From NCBI RefSeq assembly GCF_019345465.1, contig NZ_JAHKRC010000002.1, forward strand, positions 310,001 to 374,000: a stretch of DNA of 64,000 nucleotides, written 5' to 3'. This stretch comes from Pseudomonas sp. NKUCC02_KPG. GTDB lineage: Bacteria > Pseudomonadota > Gammaproteobacteria > Pseudomonadales > Pseudomonadaceae. The translations under genes and the position numbers were made by a program. The notes beneath the pieces were generated by a model. The model did not search any database. It was not told the DNA's origin and saw only the letters and a program-made list of their open reading frames with translations. Shown here piece after piece: positions 47,740-56,699 of this stretch; position 1 is the first letter of the stretch, and every line of letters starts with the position of its first letter.

Positions 47740-50022
47740 TCAACTCGTTGCAGCCTGATGCTGGCCTGCTTTCGCTTCGGATGTTCCTGACAATTGAGCC
47801 TGCGCCTTTGCAAAGCCTATGGCCGTCTCAATGTCCAGGGAGGTAGAAGCGAAGGACTTCATAAGCAGCGACTCAGGTAGCGCCCAGTCCCATTTTTCTC
47901 GGTTCATGTTCTCAACATCTGCCAGCAGGGTTTTTAGATCGCTGGCGTCCAGAGCTGCCACCTGTTCAAGTGCTTGCATCATCTCGCCGGTGTCGGCCTG
48001 CGTCGAAATCAGTAATCCTTCCGTCTCGCAACTCACCCCGACATGATTAAGCAACAAACACAGGGCGTCATTGGCGTGATCACCCAGCCAGCTAACGATC
48101 TGGCAACGGCTGCCTTTTTTTATGATGTGCTGTTGTGCCAGGCCAAGATCTGCAAAAGTCTGTCGCGCCTCATCCAGTAGTGCTTGAGCAGTGCGGTCAA
48201 TAAAGGGGCAGGGCGTGTCTTCAGTGAGCAATGCTCGCATCTCCTGCCTGACCCGGTCGTGAATCATGGCGCCCAGTCCCTCAAAATGAGGGGGAGCACC
48301 GCCACGAGAGGGGGACACAACAATCACTTTGGCCTCCAGATCAACATCCTGAACTTGCCAGCGGCGGCCGCCGAATATGATTCGCTGATCCTTGGTCAGG
48401 GGGCGGCTGACCGGAACGCAGCCCAAAGGTTTGCCAGCGCAGACCAGTCGAAACTCCTCATCACTGGTGAATGCACTGTAAAACTCATAATGGTTGATCA
48501 TGCGCTCGCCAATGGTGCCTGGCAGCAACAGGCCCGAACTTTCTTGTGTGATGAGCTCTTTTGCACCGAGGTTTTTGAGCAGTTCAACAAAGTCTGCTTT
48601 TTCGGTTCGGGTGAATGCACCGTCCGCAACCAGACGCCGCCATAACTCGGGCGCTGTAGCCCCTCCGCATTGGGCAATGATGGAAAGGCACTGCTGAACG
48701 AGTGTGGAGGCATGCACACCTTGAGTACGTGGCGGCTCAAACCATGACTGGGTGAGCAGGCGAATCATGGCGATGGTCTGTACCAACCCTTGGCGCAACT
48801 GGTCCGAAAGGGTGGAGTTGGTTGTCAGCACCGGCTCTTTACAGTAAGCACGCAAAATGGCGGGTTCACCGGGGCGCCGGCCGGAGCGCCCCAGGCGTTG
48901 ACGAAGGCTCGCGACCGAGGGCGGGGAGCCGATCTGTACGACATTTTTGATGGAGCCAATATCGATACCCAGCTCCAGGGTTGATGTGCAGATGCCTGTG
49001 GCGGGATATTCCCCGGACTTCAAGGCATGCTCGGTTTGCTCGCGCAGATCCTTGGACAGACTGCCATGGTGGGGCCAGAACTCATTGGGCACGGCATCCC
49101 GTTCACAGCATCGACGAAGCCGGTCCGCGTAAACCTCGACCTGGCCGCGGCTGTTGGGGAAGACCAGGTTATTGCTACCTCTGAGTACCTTGTACAGATG
49201 CTCGGCGATAGCAAAATCAGGTGTGCTCTGATCTTCAGGTTCTTCATCGGAGTCTGTTTGAGGCTCATCCCCGGTTTCGAGCAGTTTGCACATCGGGGAC
49301 AGGATGTAGCCTCTTACCTGGATCTGAAGTTTCTGGCCCGCATTCCTGGACTCAATGATCTTGACGCTCTCTGCGCGACGAGGGCAAAGAAACTCACTGG
49401 CCATCTTCATATCACCCAGCGTTGCCGAGAGCCCGACCCTTGGCAAGGTTCGACCGACCACCAGCTCGACGCGGTGCATCAGCGATTGCAGTTGTTTGCC
49501 GCGCTCACTGCCAATAAAGGCATGCAATTCATCAACGACGATGTAGCGCAGGTTTTTGAACACTGCGCCAAGGTTGGAACCACGATTTACAAAAAGCGCT
49601 TCCAGGGATTCCGGGGTGATGAGTAGCACACCTTCAGGTGATTTCAGGAAGCGGTGTTTCTTGCTGGCCGAAATATCCCCGTGCCAGGCAACTACCGGGA
49701 TTTCCAACTGCTCGCACAGGCGACCCAAGCGATCCCATTGATCGTTAATCAGCGCTTTGAGGGGGCTGATATACAGCACCGAGCCCGGTACATCGGGGTG
49801 GTTGAGCAGGTGGGTCAGGATTGGCAGGAAAGCCGCCTCGGTTTTACCCGCTGCGGTGGCTGCAGCAATAATGACGTCCTGATTGGCGTCGACCAAAGCG
49901 GGAACAGCCTGCTCCTGGGCATCCCTGAGCGACGTCCAGCCTTCGTCCCAGATCCAGCGCTGAATCCGCGAGTCGAGCAGGCTGAAAGAGCGGGAATCAG
50001 AGTTCGAAGGTGGCAAGTTCAT
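47740..50022 (-). CDS. sngC: Shango SngC-like superfamily 2 helicase
   Basis: 760 residues. Helicase motifs in order: AAATAAGKTEAAF (motif I, near residue 50), SPLKALINDQW, VVDELHAFIGSERGKQL (motif II, DELH), LSATLGD (III), GICTSTLELGIDIG (V) and QRLGRSGRRPGEPA (VI). The C-terminal half has no motif I can name. It is Lhr-like and also resembles the helicase of type 2 BREX. It is the last gene of a three-gene unit and overlaps sngB by 26 bases. It is presumed to act with the ATPase and TerB protein in anti-phage defence. Confidence 0.85.
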   Translation of the reverse strand: MNLPPSNSDSRSFSLLDSRIQRWIWDEGWTSLRDAQEQAVPALVDANQDVIIAAATAAGKTEAAFLPILTHLLNHPDVPGSVLYISPLKALINDQWDRLGRLCEQLEIPVVAWHGDISASKKHRFLKSPEGVLLITPESLEALFVNRGSNLGAVFKNLRYIVVDELHAFIGSERGKQLQSLMHRVELVVGRTLPRVGLSATLGDMKMASEFLCPRRAESVKIIESRNAGQKLQIQVRGYILSPMCKLLETGDEPQTDSDEEPEDQSTPDFAIAEHLYKVLRGSNNLVFPNSRGQVEVYADRLRRCCERDAVPNEFWPHHGSLSKDLREQTEHALKSGEYPATGICTSTLELGIDIGSIKNVVQIGSPPSVASLRQRLGRSGRRPGEPAILRAYCKEPVLTTNSTLSDQLRQGLVQTIAMIRLLTQSWFEPPRTQGVHASTLVQQCLSIIAQCGGATAPELWRRLVADGAFTRTEKADFVELLKNLGAKELITQESSGLLLPGTIGERMINHYEFYSAFTSDEEFRLVCAGKPLGCVPVSRPLTKDQRIIFGGRRWQVQDVDLEAKVIVVSPSRGGAPPHFEGLGAMIHDRVRQEMRALLTEDTPCPFIDRTAQALLDEARQTFADLGLAQQHIIKKGSRCQIVSWLGDHANDALCLLLNHVGVSCETEGLLISTQADTGEMMQALEQVAALDASDLKTLLADVENMNREKWDWALPESLLMKSFASTSLDIETAIGFAKAQAQLSGTSEAKAGQHQAATS

Positions 50023-51292
50023 CGTCTTGCTCCACGGTCAGGTCAGATGCGCCACCGTTGTCCCTGGCCACTTCAACGCTACCAATCAATTCGCGCCAGT
50101 CCGTACCCGGGTTCTGCTCAAGAATGGCCAGCAGGTTGATAAAGGCTGTGATCGTTGTGCGGGGTGTACGGAAATAGGCTTCACCAAGACGTTGATGACA
50201 GTGCGCCATAAATTGCGGCAAGGCTTCGTCGGGCAGCAAGTACTTCTGGGGATCCCCAGAGGCATACACGTGTCGCAGTTTTTGCAGCAATACGTAAAAG
50301 TCTTCAGGTGTCAGGCTGGTCAGGCGCAGAACCGGCCCGGACAAATCCACCAGGCCACTTTTGGCAAAGGCGTTTTCCGCCAGCCGGGATTGAAGGGCAG
50401 GGTAGCTGAACAAACCGCGGCGAGTATCCATCAGGAACTCAGGCGTACCCCCCAGGACAAAACCCAATCCTTGTGTGGATCCCTGCAAGGAGTCGTTGAG
50501 AATGCGCAGGATCTGTTCATAGTTGGCGTTACGGGCCTGGGTGTTGGCCAGCTTGTACAGGTTCACCAGCTCATCCAGGCAAACCATCAATCCGGCATAG
50601 CCGGCCAAACGCACGAATCGGGATAACAGTTTGAGCTGATCGTAGATCGAAGCGTCGTCAATAATTGTCCGTACCCCGAGGGCCGCTCGTGCGTCGGTTT
50701 TTGTCGAAAACTCCCCCCTCAACCACCGAATGGCATCTCCCTTGAGTTGCTCATTGCCCTCGTCAAAGCCACGGCAGTAGGCCGCAATCACGTGTGCAAA
50801 GTCATACCCGTTGACCATTTCAGTCAGCTCATTGAGGCGTGCTTGGATGACGTTTTCGGTACTAACGCCCGATGCCTTGGCTTCTGCTTTTGCCTGGGAT
50901 ATGAACTTTTCGACGATACCCTGCAGCGCGCCACCGTCCGGTTTTGCGCGAGTGGACATGTTTTTCGCCAGTTCGGCATAGAGCGACCGGGCCTGCCCGC
51001 CGCTGGCGTGCAAACGTCGGTCCGGGTTCAAGTCTGCGTGCAGGGTGACCAGCTTGCGCTCCATGGCAATTGCACGAACCAGATTCAGAAAGAAGGTCTT
51101 GCCTGCGCCGTATTCGCCGATTACTACCCGAAATGACGAGCCACCGTCCGCCAAACGATCCACGTCCTTGAGCAGAGCATCCAGCTCACCGACACGTCCA
51201 ACCTGGATCAGGTGTTGACCCACGCGCGGTACAACGCCAGCACGCAGTGATTGAATAAGCGCATCGCGATCTTTTGTTCGAATAGTGCTCAT
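49997..51292 (-). CDS. sngB: Shango SngB-like P-loop ATPase (DUF2791/BrxD-like)
   Basis: 431 residues. Walker A is VIGEYGAGKTFFL near residue 58 and Walker B is LMVCLDELVNLYK near 245, followed by FVLGGTPEFLMDTRRGLFSY, a typical stretch of the DUF2791/BrxD ATPases. The pairing of this ATPase with an Lhr-like helicase is known from type 2 BREX, but here no PglZ, PglX or PglW is present. The start overlaps the sngA stop by four bases. Confidence 0.86.
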   Translation of the reverse strand: MSTIRTKDRDALIQSLRAGVVPRVGQHLIQVGRVGELDALLKDVDRLADGGSSFRVVIGEYGAGKTFFLNLVRAIAMERKLVTLHADLNPDRRLHASGGQARSLYAELAKNMSTRAKPDGGALQGIVEKFISQAKAEAKASGVSTENVIQARLNELTEMVNGYDFAHVIAAYCRGFDEGNEQLKGDAIRWLRGEFSTKTDARAALGVRTIIDDASIYDQLKLLSRFVRLAGYAGLMVCLDELVNLYKLANTQARNANYEQILRILNDSLQGSTQGLGFVLGGTPEFLMDTRRGLFSYPALQSRLAENAFAKSGLVDLSGPVLRLTSLTPEDFYVLLQKLRHVYASGDPQKYLLPDEALPQFMAHCHQRLGEAYFRTPRTTITAFINLLAILEQNPGTDWRELIGSVEVARDNGGASDLTVEQDDELATFEL

Positions 51293-53475
51293 AGGGCCAA
51301 TTTTTCCAGAATGTCCGGGTTGATTTCGACGGGCTCTTCACCTTCGGTAATGGGCATGTCGAAGTGTTCATAAGCCAGTTCGTTGATATGTTCCAGAGCT
51401 CCGTCGAGCATCAACTCCATATCGCTGGCGCTGTCTTCCAGCTCTGAGCGGCTCCACTGGGGGCGGGAGAGCAGCAGCCTCAGGAATGCAAGATGGTCAC
51501 CTTCTAGCCCCGGGATGATGACGGCGGCATCATCTTGCGTTTCGCTCACCGGGGGGGCTGGCTCAGGCTCGATGACCGGCTCTTCGGTAAACACTTTAGC
51601 CAGTAATGCCGAGACCGCCTCGGTTTCCCTCTGCAGCAGGGCGATGCGATCCAGATTGAGCACCACACCACCCAATTCAGGCATGAGTTGCGGTTCAGGG
51701 GTGGTCAGCGGTACGCCGAAGTGTTCCGAGAACGCCCGTGACGCAGTAGCAACATGCAAGTCGCCGTAAAGGGACTGAGGATCCAACTGAAGGACTTTGT
51801 AGACCCGTTCCAGTAGTTTCACCTCTTGAGCACTGACACAACCATCTGCCTGGGCAAGGCTCGCAAGGAAGTGGGCGATTGCCTGCTTCTCTGTGATTGC
51901 CAAGGGTTCTAGTCTGCTTTTGAGGCTTGCAAGCGTGGGGGGTTGTTGCAGTTGAATACCCAGGTGAGCTTTCAAACGCTTGCGCTGAGCAATGCTCAGA
52001 TGCTGCCAGGCATCGATCTGGTTCAACAGCAGTGATACTTCTTCTGCCGATATTTTTCCGTCGGCAACCGTTACGGCGCTAGCCAGGTCCAGCGTCAGAC
52101 ACGCCGCGTTGTAAGCCGGTGTTGCCCGAAGTGCACCATCGTCAGGGAGTGTGACAAACAGGGCAATGCAGTCATCAGGCTTGGGTGTCCTGCTGCCCGC
52201 CAGCACGTCGGGCTCCATGCCTATTTGCAAGGATTCCAAAGCCCGGGCCATGGCCAGCAGCAGCGGGCGGGACAAAACACCGGCACTGTTGAAGCGTTTG
52301 CCCAGATCAGCAAACGTCATGACTTCCAGGTCATCTTCTATACGGGCTTTCAAGCGCTCCAGCTCATCGCGCAGGGTTGATGGCCATAGTGAGATGGGCA
52401 GTTGAAGTAAACCTTCAAGCTTCTGCGCGTTTTCAGGGTAACGGCCAATAAAACGGCTATACCCGTCCAGATCACTGGAGCAGCGGTCGAGCAAGAACTG
52501 AAGCTTTTTGCGATTCAGCGAGCTGGCTGTCACATCGGGAATCTCTCCCAAATCCATTACTGGGGCGCCAACCGCTCTCGAAGCGGTGCGGTAACCGTGC
52601 TTGAGCTTCGTTTTGTTATGGCTCAGCACAATGCCATCGGGATAGATCCGCTCAAACTCATCAATAAACAGAGTGGCCAGCAAGTCCGGGCAACGAGTTG
52701 CAGGGGTGCGTCGTGTAATGTCCGGGTCTGAGAGGGCCCAGGCCAAAGCCCATTGCCCGTTAACCGGATACTGATTGATAGCCATTTGCCCGAGGCCGAC
52801 TCTCAGCCCCATTGGCATACTGGATCGCGCTGCAGAGGTGACTGGCGGAGAGTGTAAATACAGTTTTTCGTCTACTTGCGAATGGCCCAGATAATCCAGA
52901 AAATTTTCTGCATAGCCTCGCAAGGAGCTGTTTGAGCCATAGATGCCCAGCAGATGTTCGACTGCCTCAATAATATCCGGCAGGTCGTCAATAGCTTTTT
53001 GATCATCGCCTGTGTCTATCAGGGCGCGTCGCTCCAGCCCGTAGAAAAAGATGAACACGTACCCGATATCAGCCCGAGGATCGCAACGGCCCTCTGCCAG
53101 CCATTGCACATACCCGCGTCGAGCTTGTGCAGATATGGTTTTGTAGTCTGGCCAATAGGTCATCAATGATGAAGATGAGTCAACATTTTCAGGCCAAAGC
53201 TTGAGCCAGGTATTGATAAGCGATGGCTCACACAAGGCGGATTGGGGATCTACGCACAGCGTTGTGTAAATCAACCCACCCGGGATCAGGAAGTTGCCGA
53301 CCGAAAGGGGTTGGCCTTTCTTTAACCAGCGCGCTGCGACAGCGCCTTCAGCAGACGCCGACGAGACCGAAGCCCCACTCACGCTTTGAGTGGGGGGAGC
53401 GGGGATTCTGTATGCCCTTGCAGGGCGAGTGCCAAGATTGATGGTGAAGAAGTCTGAGCTGGAAGTGCTTGCCAT
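51289..53475 (-). CDS. sngA: Shango SngA-like TerB-domain protein
   Basis: 728 residues. Residues about 55-270 look like the TerB N-terminal domain (FLIPGGLIYTTLCV, then RRGYVQWLAEGRCDPRADIG and YVFIFFYGLERRAL). Two acidic helical TerB repeats follow with metal-binding-like VTVADGKISAEEV near 471 and LAQADGCVSAQEV near 546. An acidic Pro/Glu linker and a TerB-C-like end close the protein. TerB proteins sit at the inner membrane face in tellurite/phage stress systems. First gene of the three-gene unit. Confidence 0.85.
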   Translation of the reverse strand: MASTSSSDFFTINLGTRPARAYRIPAPPTQSVSGASVSSASAEGAVAARWLKKGQPLSVGNFLIPGGLIYTTLCVDPQSALCEPSLINTWLKLWPENVDSSSSLMTYWPDYKTISAQARRGYVQWLAEGRCDPRADIGYVFIFFYGLERRALIDTGDDQKAIDDLPDIIEAVEHLLGIYGSNSSLRGYAENFLDYLGHSQVDEKLYLHSPPVTSAARSSMPMGLRVGLGQMAINQYPVNGQWALAWALSDPDITRRTPATRCPDLLATLFIDEFERIYPDGIVLSHNKTKLKHGYRTASRAVGAPVMDLGEIPDVTASSLNRKKLQFLLDRCSSDLDGYSRFIGRYPENAQKLEGLLQLPISLWPSTLRDELERLKARIEDDLEVMTFADLGKRFNSAGVLSRPLLLAMARALESLQIGMEPDVLAGSRTPKPDDCIALFVTLPDDGALRATPAYNAACLTLDLASAVTVADGKISAEEVSLLLNQIDAWQHLSIAQRKRLKAHLGIQLQQPPTLASLKSRLEPLAITEKQAIAHFLASLAQADGCVSAQEVKLLERVYKVLQLDPQSLYGDLHVATASRAFSEHFGVPLTTPEPQLMPELGGVVLNLDRIALLQRETEAVSALLAKVFTEEPVIEPEPAPPVSETQDDAAVIIPGLEGDHLAFLRLLLSRPQWSRSELEDSASDMELMLDGALEHINELAYEHFDMPITEGEEPVEINPDILEKLAL

Positions 53476-53698
53476 AGGGAGATTCTCAGATTCCAGAGCG
53501 CAATTGAGCCTTGCAGCTTGAATGATGGCTTATCGGCAGTATCGCTATTTATGTGCAAATGACCAAGCACTCCACAGCTCAGCGTCTGAAGTTCAAGAAA
53601 GCACTGGCGTTTAGCCAGCTATTTGCGACCAGCACCGTTTTTTTATGCGCTCCATCACGAATATCGCTATTCGATAATAAAAATCGTTTACACCTATC

Positions 53699-53717
53699 TG
53701 AGAATGATTATTATTGG
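53699..53717. promoter_or_regulatory. Fur-box candidate for the siderophore operon
   Basis: TGAGAATGATTATTATTGG matches the Pseudomonas Fur consensus (GATAATGATTATCATTATC type) well and lies about 35 bases before the first gene of the vibrioferrin locus. Confidence 0.7.
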
Positions 53718-53751
53718 CTTCAGTGTTTGCTCGCTCAAAGGACCTGTGTCA

Positions 53752-54519
53752 GTGATCAGAACTTCTCCGGTATTTTCCCGACTTCAAGACGGGAAGAGCG
53801 TCTACGGCATGCTCAACTCCCTGCCTTCACCCATGCTCTGTGAAATGCTCGCGTTTGCCGGGTATGACTTTGTAATCCTCGATCTTGAGCACTTGCTGCG
53901 CTCCGAAGAAGACCTCATGCATTGCATTCGGGCGTGTGAGGCGGCCGGTATTTCTCCCTGGCTGCGCCTGCCCCAGGTTGACGAAAAGCTGATCGGCAGG
54001 GCACTGGATGCCGGTATCGAAGGGATCGTCCTTTCACGTACCGAAAGTGCAGCGCACGTTCAGCGCGCCATCGAAGCCGCCCGTTTCCCGCCCTTGGGCA
54101 AGCGTGGAATCACCGGCGGGCGCATCACCGGATTCGGTCGTGTGCCATTACCCGAATACATCGAACTGGCCAACCACCAGACTCCCATCATTCCCATGAT
54201 CGAAAGCCGCGCCGGGGTCGATGCCCTGGGCGACATCCTGCAATTGCCGGGGGTCGGCATGGTCATGGAAGGCGCGCTGGACCTGTCCCTTGATCTCGGT
54301 CTGGGGCCCGACCCTCTCAACCCTCACGTCTGGCAAATGCTGCAAGACATGGCTGACGCCTGCCTCGCCGCTGAAGTGCCTTTTTGCGCAAACCCCCGCA
54401 CCGCTGAACAGAACGCGTTCTGGCGAGCCCGGGGTGTACGCAGTTTTCTGGCCGGTGAAGACCGCGGCTTATTGCACAACGCATTGAAAGCCCGCCTGCA
54501 TTCTCTCCAACAGCAATAA
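53752..54519 (+). CDS. SbnG-like citrate synthase (HpcH/HpaI fold)
   Basis: 255 residues from GTG 53752, chosen because AAAGGA lies nine bases upstream and the frame further up crosses the Fur box. HpcH/HpaI aldolase fold: FAGYDFVILDLEH, metal-ligand Glu in IPMIESRAG, Asp in VMEGALDLSLDLG, then FCANPR and GVRSFLAGEDRGLLHNAL. The last two blocks match my memory of SbnG, the citrate synthase of staphyloferrin B, and AcsB of achromobactin, rather than catabolic HpaI. It would make citrate inside the siderophore pathway. Confidence 0.8.
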   Translation: MIRTSPVFSRLQDGKSVYGMLNSLPSPMLCEMLAFAGYDFVILDLEHLLRSEEDLMHCIRACEAAGISPWLRLPQVDEKLIGRALDAGIEGIVLSRTESAAHVQRAIEAARFPPLGKRGITGGRITGFGRVPLPEYIELANHQTPIIPMIESRAGVDALGDILQLPGVGMVMEGALDLSLDLGLGPDPLNPHVWQMLQDMADACLAAEVPFCANPRTAEQNAFWRARGVRSFLAGEDRGLLHNALKARLHSLQQQ

Positions 54520-54536
54520 AGAGTCGACGTAGATCA

Positions 54537-56624
54537 ATGAAAACAACAACATACCTACACTTTTCACTCAGTCTCATCACGCTTGGCATTTGCCACGCCG
54601 CCCTGGCTGCCGATCAACCCCCTGCCAGCAGTCTGGAGCTGGCGCCCATGACGATTCAGGGTGACGTGCTCGGTGCTGCCAGCGATCAGGACGTGCGTAC
54701 TTACGCCGGCAGTCGCAGCGTGGTCGATGCAAGCGACTTGAAAAAAGCCAGCGCCCGTGGCCTGGACGACGCCCTGCAACGGGTACCCGGAATCAAGATC
54801 TTTGACGAGACCGGCACCGGCGCCTTGCCGCAGATTTCCGTGCGCGGGCTCTATGAGAGCCGCAGCGGCCGGATCCAGGCCTTGTCCGATGGTATCCCCC
54901 TGGCCTTGGCGCCCTATGGCCAGACCGGTCTTTCGCTGTTTCCGATGACCATGGCCACGGTCGATCGTATTGATATCGTGCGCGGGGGCGCAGCGGTGCA
55001 ATACGGCCCGAACAACGTTGGCGGGGTCATCAACTTCATCAGCAAGCCGATTCCCCGCGAGTGGGAAACCACGTTGCAGGAGAAAACCACCTTCAACCCT
55101 GGCGGGCGCCAGTTGTGGGACACCTATCTGGGCACCGGCGGCTACCTGACCGACAACTTCGGCCTGCAACTGGATATCAACACCCTGAGCGGCGAATACG
55201 GTCGCGAACACTCCGACACCGATGTCCAGAACTACCGCCTGCGCGGCCAGTGGAACATCGACGACGATCGTGACCTGAGTTTCGGTGTGCAGCACTACAA
55301 GGCCGACATGGACCTGGCCGGGGCACTCAGCGTGAAGGATTACAAGGCTGATCCGCGCCAGTCGACGCGTCCGCTGGACCGCTTCGAAGGCGATACCGAT
55401 CGCGTGTGGGGCACCTACACCCAGCGCCTGGGTGCGATGGGGCCATTCGATTCCGTGGAAGTGAGCTGGACCAACTTCGCTCACAACAGTTACCGCAACT
55501 TCGTGGTCGGCCTGCCGTTCACCCCGGACGGAACGGCAGTCACCAAACAGGACGGTCCCCGTGACTTCAAGGTCTGGGGTACGGAGCCGCGCATCAGTGC
55601 CACGGTCGATGGCGACAACGTCGGCCAGACCTGGCTGCTCGGCGCCCGCTATGTCAGCGAAGACATCGATTACAAGGTCAACCGCCAGAGCCTCGCGACC
55701 GGCGTGACGGCGCCGTTCCGCGACTGGAAGTTCGATGACAACGCCCGTGCCTTCTACATCAGCAACGCCATCAGCCTGCTCGATCACCGCCTGACCATCA
55801 CGCCGGGCGTGCGCTATGAAAACGCCCGCATGAATTACAGCGACGGCATCACCGGGTTCGAGCGCGAGAACAAATCCGAGGAATGGCTGCCGGGCCTGAC
55901 CGTGGGGTATCAGGCAAACGACGCCTGGTATGTCTACGCCAACGCCCAGAAGTCCCTGCGTCCGCCCCAGGTCACGCAGATCGTCAAGGAAGGTGCTGTA
56001 GGTGCCGAACTGGCGTGGAACTACGAGACCGGTGTGCGCTATACCCCGTGGGACGGCATGCGCGTCGACTTCAACCTGTACCGCATCGACTTTGATGACC
56101 AGATCGCTTACAACGCCACGACCGACCGCTTCGACAACCTTGGCAGCACCCGTCACCAGGGTTTCGAGACCGATATCTTCTGGACCCCGCAAGCCATGCG
56201 TGATCTGGACCTGCATGCCGGTTATGCCTACCTCGATGCCAAGCAACGCAACGGAACATTCAAGGACAACGAAGTACCGTACTCCTCGCGTAACCAGTTC
56301 ATGGTTGACGCCCGCTACCGTTTTGCCGAGCACTGGACCTACAACCTTGACGGCCTGTACATCAGCAAGGCCTACACCGATGCCGCGAATACCCGCGATG
56401 AAAATGCCTCGGCCAGTGTGGGTGAGCTGCCTGCTTACTGGGTCTGGAACACGGCCGTGGAGCGCGAGTTCCCGCTGGCAGACAAGAGCGTCCTGACCGC
56501 TTCTGCGGGCATCAGCAACCTGTTCAACCGCGAATACTATTTCCGCGGTATCGATACCGCCCCTTGGGGTCGTCAAGCCGCGCCCGAGCGTTCGCTCACC
56601 CTAGGCGTCAATTACCGCTTCTAA
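54537..56624 (+). CDS. pvuA: Ferric vibrioferrin TonB-dependent receptor
   Basis: 695 residues. Signal peptide ends ALAAD; there is no STN domain, so unlike the receptor at 39063 it does not signal. Plug blocks: ALQRVPGIKIFDETGTGALP, ISVRGLYESRSGRIQALSDG, VRGGAAVQYGPNNVGGVINF. Barrel ends SLTLGVNYRF with the C-terminal Phe. It belongs to the FecA-like group that includes the Vibrio ferric-vibrioferrin receptors. It lies between the citrate synthase and pvsA on the same strand. Confidence 0.85.
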   Translation: MKTTTYLHFSLSLITLGICHAALAADQPPASSLELAPMTIQGDVLGAASDQDVRTYAGSRSVVDASDLKKASARGLDDALQRVPGIKIFDETGTGALPQISVRGLYESRSGRIQALSDGIPLALAPYGQTGLSLFPMTMATVDRIDIVRGGAAVQYGPNNVGGVINFISKPIPREWETTLQEKTTFNPGGRQLWDTYLGTGGYLTDNFGLQLDINTLSGEYGREHSDTDVQNYRLRGQWNIDDDRDLSFGVQHYKADMDLAGALSVKDYKADPRQSTRPLDRFEGDTDRVWGTYTQRLGAMGPFDSVEVSWTNFAHNSYRNFVVGLPFTPDGTAVTKQDGPRDFKVWGTEPRISATVDGDNVGQTWLLGARYVSEDIDYKVNRQSLATGVTAPFRDWKFDDNARAFYISNAISLLDHRLTITPGVRYENARMNYSDGITGFERENKSEEWLPGLTVGYQANDAWYVYANAQKSLRPPQVTQIVKEGAVGAELAWNYETGVRYTPWDGMRVDFNLYRIDFDDQIAYNATTDRFDNLGSTRHQGFETDIFWTPQAMRDLDLHAGYAYLDAKQRNGTFKDNEVPYSSRNQFMVDARYRFAEHWTYNLDGLYISKAYTDAANTRDENASASVGELPAYWVWNTAVEREFPLADKSVLTASAGISNLFNREYYFRGIDTAPWGRQAAPERSLTLGVNYRF

Positions 56625-56699
56625 ACCGCGCACACGCGCCTACGTCAACCAGTTGCCCGATCCTCAGGGACGGGCAACTGCTGCCTCCAGGAAACTGCC

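Noticed and set aside
47740..53475. Type 2 BREX
   Set aside because: The ATPase and helicase resemble BrxD and BrxHI, but PglW, PglX, PglY and PglZ are all absent and a TerB protein is present.
46958..53600. Shango region as an integrative island with tRNA-Asn att sites
   Set aside because: No integrase and no repeat of the tRNA 3' end were found to the right of the Shango genes, so insertion at the tRNA cannot be supported.
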